A stretch of DNA of 64,000 bases from Blastobasis lacticolella (lineage: Eukaryota > Arthropoda > Insecta > Lepidoptera > Blastobasidae), in the NCBI GenBank assembly GCA_905147135.1, contig LR990043.1:17051584-17115583 (forward strand). The letters are read 5' to 3'. The notes beneath the pieces were generated by a model, which did no database searches, was not told the DNA's origin, and worked only from the letters and a program-made list of their open reading frames with translations. The translations under genes and the position numbers were made by a program. This document shows, piece by piece, positions 10,401-20,461 of this stretch. The number at the start of each line of letters is the position of its first letter. Positions within the stretch are counted from its first letter, which is position 1.

Positions 10401-13400
10401 ACATTGACGACCATATTCTCTACCGCTTTATGAAGACGTAATTAAAACTTCCTAAGATCTAGACGGCTGCGCGAGATCAGAAAGAAGAAAAAGGAGGCAC
10501 GAATGTGATTAATTTGTGAGTTGGAGCCAACATTCCCGGCATAAAATTAGCCGCGGAACGTTTCACGGGCGCTCCCACGCGGCCCGGGCCCTGATTGGCG
10601 TATTGCTCAGCCCGCTACTTAAGCAAAATTCTCCTCATTGTTAAATCCACGAGACGCAAACCAGAAAACGTCAAAGGACAGTCAGAAATAGTTTTGAAAA
10701 ACTGAGCTTGTTTACCCAAGCCGAAAGCGTGGGGGCAAGCAAGATCTGTTAAATAAAAATTGTTTGTTATTGAAATTCGCGCTTTGTAGTGTGCTGCGAT
10801 TAGATTACGTGTTCATGTTCATACTAGCGTTCCTGGGTTTTGTCAACTGATTTCCTGTTTAACGTTAACCGTTTCCTTTTATATCTGCGTTCGTAACATG
10901 CCATTACGGAGTGCAGCACAACTGAGATGTTACGTCAACCAGTGCGCACTTTCCGATTCCTTTGCCGTTATAATATTACGTAATATTAGATCCACTTTTA
11001 ATGTTACATCATAAAATTCCTAAAGAAATAATTTCATGTGAATTTCAGACTCATCATATTATAATGTAAGTCTTCCTTCAGTTATTGTGAAATCCACATA
11101 CACTGCTCAGTATTAGCTAAGCAACATTGTATAGACTCTTCGCGACGACGATCGTCGCGAGGGAGTCAGACGTCTATCCGCGAAGCCTTATTAAGAGAGT
11201 ATCTATTACATAGCTCCGTAGGTAGTTATTGATTTGTCTGGTCTCCGAGCACTCAGGATAGTTATTGATTAGTCTGTATACCGAGACTTCCTTCCCTTCC
11301 ATTCACGCCACCGCCCACCGCCGTCTGGCGACCGGATGGCAACTTGTTGCCAAGTCTATGCTGTGAACCGGTTCGCGCCCGCGCCTCGCACGGCGACACA
11401 GCCAATAAACATACCGCCGCTATCATTAGCCGTTATTTATCTCGATATCATCAAGATTTGCATAAGTGTACCAAACTATTTCTCCCATGATTCACATTGC
11501 TATATTTCAGTACAGATATCGCTCCGGATTGCGACCGTTGACTCGAAAAAATGCGATAGTAAACCGAACATAGCGTGAGATCGACTCAGGATCCCGAGTT
11601 TACCGACTACTATTAATGTGGCGCACTGTAAACAAAACAGTGAGTCATGTTGCATGTTGCAGGTTACTGGAGCGACGGCGCGGGCCACATTTCATGGCAC
11701 AAGCATTATATTCGGGAATATTAACCTAGATGTAGGAGCGTGAAGCGGGTTCAGACTGCGCATAATACTTGTTTTGTTTGCGGAAGGATCGGCCGCGGCC
11801 GTTTGCGGTGATTTGTGCTCTCTCCTCCGCACCTGGCTGCCTTTATCCGGATTTACAGGAATTTCGTAAACTGCTCTACTCCATTGTTCAACTGAACTCA
11901 TTTCTCTAATCTGTTTTTGTAACAGATATTGTTTTGTAGTGTACTGAATTTACGTTGAGAATATTTTACGAGCTGACTAGATTAACGAAGCGGCTACGTC
12001 TCGGAGCGTGGTATTAAATGAAGCGCGTTATTTCCCACAGCACGGCGGCCTCGCGTTTCTGTCGTTTACTGTTGCTGAGCGTCCCTAACCTCCCGTGATT
12101 TACTAAGTGTATCATTGTTTATACAAACTGAGGTCGTCTTGCAAAGGGTCGTTTTTATTCGTGAAGGTGAGTGAAATAAAGACAAGGCCCATCATCAACT
12201 GGAAACCTATAAACATTCATCAGATGTTTCAGCGGCAATAAAACGTAATATTGAGCGCTATTTCTGGTTGTTTGAAATTTAAGACTGGCTTGTCGGTCAA
12301 AGCGAAGGCTGGCGCTTTATGAGCTTAATGCTCTGCCGGTGAGTAACGAAGACCTTTAATTAAGTTTATACTAATTAAATCTTGCTGGTTACACATCCCA
12401 AAATACAATGTTTGATAAATTATAGTACCTACTATTGTTAAGATATTAATAAATTACCTGTTCAGCTGGAAACTTGTCAGAGTTGGTCCCAGAAACGTCA
12501 ATGACCTCCAGTTCTATCGACGTACCATTTATTGTCACAGTCTGTTTGTAGAGGAGATCTGCAATGGAAAATTAAAGTCAATAACATTCAAAATTAAAAA
12601 ATTAAGTGTGATAAAGGAAATTTAAAAAATATTTAGAAAACGAACCCGTATTTGAATGATATTCGCCAATGTATCTTCTTGTTAGGTATCGGACAATCAG
12701 AGCTGAAACAAAGGAAAAATACAATGAGCCAAATAAATTATATTTTCTACAACTACTCCATTGAAAAGGATGTTGAGGATTGCGGTTTTAGTTTTTGTTT
12801 ACTTCTCCAAGACGTAATCAATGTTATATGTTGAATAAGCATTCCTAAATTGTTTTTTTATCCCGTTACTGCGGAATGAATCACAATTTGATTCACTTGA
12901 CCGATTTAAACATTGAGTTCAGTGTGTATTGATTGATCCGTAGAGCCCACGGAATGTTGGTTAGAAAAATAGGGTATTCGCCACGATTACATCACTAAGC
13001 TAAGTGGAATGGGTCGCTGAAGCTCGGTCAGTTTATGTAATGCCTGTAATACCATCTAGGCCGCGAATTGGTGGTCAGTGTGCTCGGATGGTAGGAAAAT
13101 AATTCGGTTTCCAACTTTTTGTTGGTCTCTACATATATTTCACGATTCTCTTATTTATATCAAAGTCTTTTTGTATTCATCTTGGCAACCAAAACGTACG
13201 CGGAGCAAAATAAAATTGAAATTGGACGATAAAAGAGTAACCTAAAACAAAAAGAGTAGAAACAGTTAAAACAATTTTTCCACATTTTTGTAGTCCATTA
13301 GATTATGACAAGCACTCAAATATTTAGGTTACGAGATGTAATCAAGATACCTACAGACATACTTTGGAATGTCTATGTGAATATATGTGTCACATTACGA

Positions 13401-14055
13401 GAATGCGGCCATACTTTAAATCTGGGATAGGATGGAATGTAATCAGTGTGTTCGTATCCAGCGAAAAAATACATCGTAAATAAAACATGACTTACAAACA
13501 AGTACGTTCTAAATATAAATTACATATTTTTAAATTTTAGAGATACAAGCCCGTGCTCCAGGGGACGTGGTTAGAGAATAGACACCAGATGCGAATACCT
13601 ATATAATTTTACAAGTGTCATTTTGTGATTTATTTATTTTATGTCGTGTTTTTATGAATAATGTTATTGTCGGCGCATGGGTAATGCGCATGGTTGGTTA
13701 TAATGTCACTGTTTCTTTTTTTAAATATTTGCATGTACATATCGTGTTTTGGGTGTATGTGTAATAAACGTCATTTATTTATTCATTTACATGGACTAAC
13801 TAACACTGCGCAAATATTTTCAAAGCATCTATTGCTTGACAAAAACACTATACGAGAAACAACACTCGCCATTATTATTATTAGTATTATTGTCGTCGCC
13901 ATAGTTTTCACCTATCCCATGCGAATATTTTCGTGGCACCGGCCCAGAGTTGTTTTATTTCTGTGAGGGGTTTTTTCGCTCTTACCGGACTTGCCAACGC
14001 GAGAGCTCCCGATGACGGCGACGCGAACGCGCGGAGTACTGCTGCCGTCCTTCAT
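7450..14055 (-). CDS. RERG/RASL11/RASL12-type small GTPase, six coding exons
   Basis: Minus-strand coding exons are 14055-13986, 12702-12646, 12558-12458, 10075-9884, 8089-7912 and 7550-7450. Each is bounded by AG and GT, phases agree, and the lengths (70, 57, 101, 192, 178, 101) sum to 699 nt: 232 residues plus TGA. The protein is a Ras-fold GTPase. P-loop GSSRVGKS is at residues 16-23, a switch I-like YHSNT at 38-42 (Thr42), DVSG at 63-66, NKTD at 131-134 and SEAS at 158-161. The stretch GNKTDLDHLRQVSTKEG is very close to the RERG family. The base after DxxG is Thr67, not the catalytic Gln of Ras. The C-terminus ends in Ala/Pro-rich sequence with no CAAX cysteine, as in RERG, so membrane anchoring is not expected. 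The second exon is only 57 nt and its donor, GTTCGT, is weak. The start is the first ATG after the acceptor at 14071. The specific orthologue is not determined. Confidence 0.88.
7912..8089 (-). CDS. Fifth coding exon of the RERG-like GTPase, with a read-through trap
   Basis: The exon encodes VSTKEG through TKMLGSLI, covering the G5 region and the conserved C-terminal basic segment (TRKFSVTKM). The frame stays open past the donor for a few codons to TGA at 7897-7895, so an unspliced reading would give a short false C-terminus. The donor ATAG|GTGAGT is close to consensus. The acceptor at 7551 (TCTTCCAG) keeps the frame for another 32 residues, so splicing is preferred. Confidence 0.75.
8090..9883 (-). 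other. Intron 4 of the RERG-like gene
   Basis: The intron is about 1.8 kb, bounded by GTTAGT (9883) and TTTACAG (8090). It is AT-rich with no internal gene. A small hairpin with attttagg/cctaaaat arms lies at about 8428-8453. Confidence 0.7.
10076..12457 (-). other. Intron 3 of the RERG-like gene, with two GC-rich islands
   Basis: The intron runs from the GTAATT donor at 12457 to the TTCTAG acceptor at 10076. GC-richer stretches at about 10540-10640 and 11280-11420 interrupt an AT-rich background, and a strong GC hairpin lies at about 11131-11166. A near-repeat of TAGTTATTGAT(T/A)(T/A)GTCTG occurs twice at about 11224-11280. These could be intronic control regions; no transcript is supported. 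Confidence 0.5.
12646..12702 (-). CDS. 57-nt exon carrying switch I of the RERG-like GTPase
   Basis: The exon encodes LIVRYLTRRYIGEYHSNT between two split codons. It supplies exactly the segment between the P-loop exon and LLYKQTVTING that every Ras-fold protein needs, and it resembles the RFLTKRFIGEY segment of the RERG/RASL families. The acceptor is TTTGTTTCAG; the donor GTTCGT departs from the usual GTAAGT/GTGAGT. It is too short for standard open-frame lists and easy to miss. Confidence 0.85.
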
Positions 14056-14175
14056 TATCACCCAACAGATCTGGAACAAACACAATATTATCATTACTTG
14101 CATACATAGACATTTGTTGTGTTTTTAAATACGAAGTCGGCATCACGGAAGCGACCCGGTCTAGCAGCGTGTTTG

Positions 14176-14240
14176 CGAGACTGATTACAAAAGTTAAGCA
14201 ACCCACGCCAATGTCGGTAACTGGATGGGTGACCGTTTCG
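14176..14240 (+). mobile_element. 5S-rRNA-derived retroposon fragment (SINE3-like) or 5S pseudogene
   Basis: Two blocks match the internal promoter region of animal 5S rRNA: AAGTTAAGCAAC at about 14191-14202 and CTGGATGGGTGACCG at 14221-14235, at nearly the correct spacing. The segment between and the 3' part do not follow 5S, so it is not a functional gene. About 140 further bases with no 5S match follow before the hairpin at 14384, as would be expected of a SINE body with a 5S-type head. Confidence 0.55.
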
Positions 14241-14383
14241 TATTGTGAGGATAATCGAACTTCAGTGTGCCTCCAATATCGTTGCCGAAGCTAGGTTGAC
14301 CATAGCCTTCCATAAGGGGACCCTGAGACTAGATGAATAGTCTCGGGAGCCGATTACCATCCTGTGATTACCATAAAACAATA

Positions 14384-14441
14384 CTGCTTTTGATGCCGAT
14401 AATAATAATATACCTATTATTATTATCGGCATCAAAAGCAG
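14384..14441. repeat. Perfect 27-bp inverted repeat with 4-base loop
   Basis: The arms at 14384-14410 and 14415-14441 are exact reverse complements (starting ctgcttttgatgccg), separated by tacc. The inner ten base pairs are AT-only (ATA repeats). Transcribed RNA would fold into an uninterrupted 27-bp stem. Confidence 0.9.
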
Positions 14442-16699
14442 CTAAGAGACCACACTGTTCAGAAGAAACGGAGAAAATTATCTAAATAGTTCTATTATCG
14501 TCAACTGTATCCGTAGCGAAACGGACTTTATTCTGTAGAATTTAAGTTCAAATTTTGATGCTGTCTGCACGTTCCGTCCACATGTGTGTAGTCGTCAGAT
14601 ATGGTTTCTAAAGAAAATAAATGCGCGAAAGAAAAGGTTTGTTTATTTTTAGGTAGCCGGAAAAGACGTGTGATTTAGAAATAGCGTAGTTCGCAATTGA
14701 GATATAAAGAAAATGTTGTTGGTATAATAGGAAGTAGATTTAGATGTTAGTACCGTGGATTTCATTTCCTTAAACACATTCTAACTATGACAGGAATAGG
14801 TACGTTCCTCCTAAGGGCCCGTTTAAACGTCGCCGCTTACAAATCGCGAACAGGAATCGCGCTTAAATCGCGCAGCCATAAGCAATAACCATATTGGCGC
14901 GGAGGATGATGCGGTGATTGGGTGGGAGTGACGCGACAACTAGGCGGGCGCGATGCGAGCGCTGCGCATTTGTTTACAAATATAAACTTTCTGTCATTAG
15001 TAGCCAAAGTTGCATAAACAATTGGGACAAATCGCATACGTCTGTATGGCTCTTAAGTCCAGTCGACTGTTGCGGCCATTAAATAATGTAAACAGAATTA
15101 TTTCTCACGAGTAATAGTTTTATTTTCTTTAAGAGAGTGAGTGATAAGCATAATTGCGCATACGCAGTATTGCCGCTTACGCAATGACATTGACGCTGTG
15201 ACTAACGTCATAGTCGACCGTTTATTCATAAACGGTGCCCATTTACGGAACGTCCTGCAATTCCAACCTAATTCTCGACCAATAACGCGATCCATACAAA
15301 CGTAACTGGCTATAAATGAATAGGTCAGGTTCAGAATTAGGTAAATTCCGCCAAAAATTGTATCATATTCACGTGACACCGAAATCTAGTGCCATTCATT
15401 AACCTCCTTAGCTCGCTTGACATTTCCGTTGGTGTAGGTGGCAATGTTCGCCTGTAATCTAATACAGGCATCTTCAAATAATAGGGAAGTATTATTCCAT
15501 TCCTCCATTGACGTACGAGAGTGGAAACGCGTGGTGCTAAGTAGATAAATGGCCGTCATCACGTATTCCTGGATTCATGTTTACTATCATCACGTGAATT
15601 GCGAGAGGTACTGAATCCACCTATTATAATTAGTTGCCTATTTACGTAATACTGAGATACTATTTCATAATGAGAATATTAAGTAATTACTCTCTGCCTT
15701 CAGGAATTAGTCACAATACTTGGCACTATATTATGTTCTCCAAATAATCTGCAGTTTTATGGTCGTAGCTTGTATTTGGCTCATGCTCGATGCACTAATT
15801 AGATACTTTCTGCGCGTCATTACTTTAACTAGTTATTGAATGCAGCCAAATGTTGTGGAGCTATTCGGTTTCTCTAATTAATAGTATAAATCAAATGTTT
15901 CGTCGCCGCTTCTTTCTTTGATCGCTTCTTCTAAACTTCAATAGTTTACAGCAATGCATAGAGCGATCCCCGAAATCCCGACCGGTATATATGTCCCTCC
16001 TCGCTCGGGTAATAAATTTGTATTTATTGTAACCAGCTACCCGTAGTTGCTTGTGCAAACAATACACAATTTGCCGGCCCCACTCGGCTAATATTTGTGG
16101 ACAGCATGCGTCAGCAACTGCCCACTAGTTGAATAACCCTAGAAAAGTGACAGCGGCTATGCGAGCTGTCGGTTTGACAACAACGGCTGGTGTGCCAGTG
16201 AGGTATGTATTAGTCACTCACGGTCGAATAGCTGCGTATCCGTCGCCACTACTTTTCCAGAGCCACTGTATTTTTAAGTCACATCCTCTTGAAGGGAATG
16301 CGATGTGTTTGTTTAAAGCTGTTTCCAATAAATTCCTCAGTGACACTTCATGTAAGATTTCAAAGTCGCTAGCCTTTTTCAGCTGCAGGATATCCACTAC
16401 TGCCGGTATGTGATTATTATTCAGGAATCATTCCGGCTCTGCAAGGTGACCTTGCGACTGCCCATTGCCGCTTCAGATTTGTAATTCTAAAACCTATGTC
16501 GGTGACCTTAGTTTTGCACGCAGAGTGACAGAGTTTCGGATTGGACGCAGGTGAAAACCGCAGGACAGTCTTAACATAGTATAAATTAAAGTCGCTTCCT
16601 GCCGTCTGTCCCTAGATTTGAATTCGGTTTTCAATAAAAGATAGCGTGATTCAAGAGGAAGGTTTATAGGTAAGAAATAAAAAGGGTAGGTAGGTGACT

Positions 16700-16762
16700 A
16701 GACCTACCATTCGCACCACTAGGTGGGACGCCATGCGAACGAAGTCGCGCCAGGCCCACTAG
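16700..16762 (+). mobile_element. Helitron 3' end fragment
   Basis: The stretch ends gcgaacgaagtcgcgcc, a short GC hairpin (GCGA/TCGC arms), then CACTAG followed by T. The same 3' end occurs on the complete Helitron at 48359-48856. Helitrons end in CTRR preceded by a hairpin and insert between A and T. I could not find the matching 5' TC end, so the copy is treated as truncated. Confidence 0.6.
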
Positions 16763-18489
16763 TAAATAATATAAGTATGTACGCAAATGCCACGTCTTCA
16801 TGGTCAAGTATATGGTTGAATATACCTTAATGATTCTGGTAATTGACTTGAAAATAAACCACTGCCAGCGTAAGCTTTGACGCAAACCGGAAGGATCTTT
16901 AAAACTTTCACACGATATACCCTTTATTGCAAACTGTGTTACGACATTTAATACGACAGAATGAATGTTATTCTTGACGTTTTTACTACTTTGTGTACAT
17001 ACGAAAAAGTGTTTACGTAAATACTCAAATTATTAAATTACTACTTGAATGGGCTGTAGCATTGAAGGAGGCTATGGCTGTAGGGTTGTGCTAGCGAAGA
17101 CCTGTAATTGGCTTGTTAATTCTAAAATAATATTTATTCTGTTTTATATAGCTGTTGGTACTCCAATAAATAAATAAAAATAGAAAGAAAAGGTATCCAA
17201 TCAGTCTCTACAAAGATTATTAAACCACGTGAAATAAACATGAATACTAATTTTGATCATTAAACAAGCCAATTTCGTTGAAAAACAACATTATTAGTCC
17301 TGTAACTAAATAAAATAAAGTATAAAAAACATTAAATTTTTTCTATGTATACCTACAGTGAGTGTCTTTTTATTCAAAAAAATTAGCTCTTATACGAGAG
17401 GAAGAGGCACTCCAACAGTGGACTGTTATGGCCTGTTAATGAGCTGCTAGCGACACCCACGTGGCCGAGCATTGGTCAGTGTCACTGGGATATTCTGGCC
17501 TTCGCGCGCGAATCGTGCATTATTTTTCTCGCTGTCGCATGTCGTTATTAATGATGCCACATCGACGCCGACGTTTTCCGCACCCGCCGTGGCAGCGACG
17601 CCAATTTGACGTTTCATTTTATTTACAATCGGCGCCGGCTAATCGCTCCAGGCGCGCCAGCGGGACAGCCGCAACAAAACGCGTTTTTAAAACATTAAAT
17701 ATGTATTAAAAACCACACGACGTATTATCCATTTTTAATACGGCTAAATCTGGCCCCGTGACGTTTTCGCTGATATGAATATACGTTCTCAAGTGTTTTC
17801 AGTAATATCGAATAGTTTGATTAAATTGTGAAATGCGGCAGTGGCTATACACGTTTGTCGTATAATCGATAGTCGTTGTTCTCAAGCGGAGATCACGATT
17901 GGGCCCGTGGGATTCCTGTTGCTAGCTGGAAGCGCGATCTAAGTCTATGCCGATTCCACTCTGTAGGATAAAAGCAAGACTCAGGAAGATGGAGACGAGA
18001 CGCACCTACGAGATCGCCGCAAGAATAAGAGATGCAATTCATTATGTAGGTATAATTATATTTATAGATTCACTAAGTCCAAGCCATGACGAGTTATGCC
18101 ATTTTAATGCAAATCCGTAACGCGCTCGTAACATATAAAACACGTAAGATATGTTCAGTAAGATACTTCAGTATGTAGGTACATACTAAAGTATTTTTGG
18201 CAAAACCATTTTGATTAATATACGAAATGGTAGGGAGAAATGTGATGCCGATCCCACTTAGTAGCCTAGTAGGTACCTACTTAAGGTAATGCTACTGAAA
18301 TCTAATCTTTTTGTTACCACCACCATTACAATATCGATATGATATGGGCCAATCGTCGAATTGGAGCAATCGTGATAAGTCCAGGTAGATCGTTGAAAGA
18401 AAATGGAGGTATCAATTCGGTTAGGTTAGTATTTTGCCAAAGCGCCGAGGAGCCCGCGAAAACTTGGGGCAGGGCAATGTAGAGTCGAT

Positions 18490-18590
18490 ATGGCGAAATT
18501 TTTTTTATACTACACAGTGACAAACGGACCGACAGTCCACCTGATAATAAGTGGAAACTGTAGCCCATACCATCTACAATTCATAAATTT
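18490..18590 (+). repeat. Dispersed repeat fragment containing a CACCTGAT-AATAAGTGG motif
   Basis: The words gacagtccacctgataat and aagtggaaactgtagcccat occur in order, a pattern also seen at about 48958-49015 and, partly, at 50797-50850. I take them as diverged copies of one lepidopteran interspersed family of unknown type. Confidence 0.35.
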
Positions 18591-20432
18591 TGCATGTGAG
18601 TATTCATGCACTAATGAATACCGAGGCAGTTCTCCATCGGCCCAATTTGAAAATCGGAATACGAAAGGAAGATACCGAAACTCAATAACAGAAATACAAA
18701 TTCTTATCAGTGTTTATTCTTAGCGTGTTGTTGTGTAATGCGATTCGAAGATCAATATTGCTTCCTTTGTTGCGTAGATGCTAGAGACATTGCATGTTAT
18801 TAAATTCTATTGCGTAGCAGGTTACGCTATGTTGTTTATTTAGGGTTGTTATTTGAAAACGGAGTGCGGGAAGGTCTCGCGTGACCATCTCACATGGAAG
18901 CCTCGAAATTAAGCAAAACATGCATACGCGTTGCATCAACGTGCAATTCGTTGTATGAATTTGCATGTGTGAAATTAAATACCGAATACCGTATCAATTC
19001 CAAAACTTCACATCAATACTGGTCAAGGCAAGAGATCAATCATTTTTCATTTTTCATAGACATTGTATCCTTTTTTAGAATTTTAGTCACTTAGTTAATG
19101 TAACTCAACTGAACAACCTACATTGTCAGTTAGAGTTGTGCCAGGGCAATCATTTATGTAAATGTTTTTACTTCGTAAAACCAAATGGTCGCGGCGGATT
19201 CCTAGAAAGGCTGTTAATTAATTCGCCACCCTTTTGTAGGTGGGAGAGCGTCTGGCGGCCCACTGTGGCCAGTGTCATGACGTCACAAGGCCCCGAGCCT
19301 CGCTAACCTTGATACTTGAACGTTCCTGTTGCGTGCGAGCATGGGCGACGGGCGTCTACACGCCGAAGGACGCGTCCTCCAACCGACAATCCCAAAGGAT
19401 CATGGGACCTCCGCGCGTAGCTGTGTAAATACATCCATTATGAGGGAGATCATACGTTTGAAGGTCGATCGCATCGCCTTTCTTCGGGAAAGGCTTTACA
19501 GCAAGGGCATTTCGTACACAATAATGTTTACGGCCTTGAGGTCTCGAGTATAGGGACAACAAGGTCATTGAAAAGTATGCTAATGGAGTGTGTTATTTCA
19601 GTACTTACACGTGGTTGTTTGTATCTTGGGTAATTTTTTAGGTAAATAAAATAACACGATTTTGTCATACCCAAAGCCCTCTCACTCATCCTGTCCACAT
19701 GATGAGATACGCTTCTACCATGCTTCAGAAAGTAGTGTATGGCGCTGAATTTATTTAGCACAGTTCTCGTAAAAATTGACATCGAATGACCCATTCATTC
19801 GTCATGGTTAGACAAGTTTCGATCGTAAACTAAATAACTCCCAAACAAAGTGACTCATATCGTCTACATATTACAGATTATGTGGGTTTCGGAACCGAAC
19901 ACAAAGGACCCAGATGGAATGAGAACATTTCGAGTTATAAATCAGGCGAGAACAACCAACTAGGTCATAATAAAACCACTGTACGGGCTCTAAAACTCAA
20001 ATACCGCGTTTCATGGGCTACGCTATTTATTTACAAAACCCAATTGCGGTTTTATATTGTAGTGCTAAATATCTAGAATCCAGAATCGTGATTACATCAA
20101 TGCTGAAACTAACGTTTGAGTCACTGGTAACGCAGTTGGTAATGTAATAGGTATGCCAAACTGTTAAAGCTGGGCACTGCGGCTATAACACTATGATTCA
20201 ACATACGTTCTACGCTTTTGCTACTCGTATACCCGTATAAGCAACAACTTTTAGATAAACAAATTTAACAACATCACAGACTACGACTTGTTTGAAAACT
20301 CAACCCACGAATAGAAGGAACAAAGCAATCAAAATTGAATCAATTTATGGGGATTTGGTTAAAGGGAAAGGTTACCTACACCCACAGCTTGGCTAGATGT
20401 AGCAAACTATAATAAACATCTAGCAATCCTTT

Positions 20433-20461
20433 GTCTTAAAGGCAGGTGATGCCTTTAAGAC
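20433..20461. repeat. Perfect 12-bp hairpin
   Basis: gtcttaaaggca and tgcctttaagac are exact inverted arms around ggtga. No neighbouring gene end makes a function obvious. Confidence 0.8.

Noticed and set aside
12130..12175. Possible plus-strand splice donor GTGAAG|GTGAGTG after a GC-rich stretch
   Set aside because: No start codon, frame or partner acceptor supports a plus-strand gene inside the GTPase intron.
12559..13985. Apparent missing switch I segment of the GTPase
   Set aside because: A closer reading found the 57-nt exon at 12702-12646, which restores the domain in frame.
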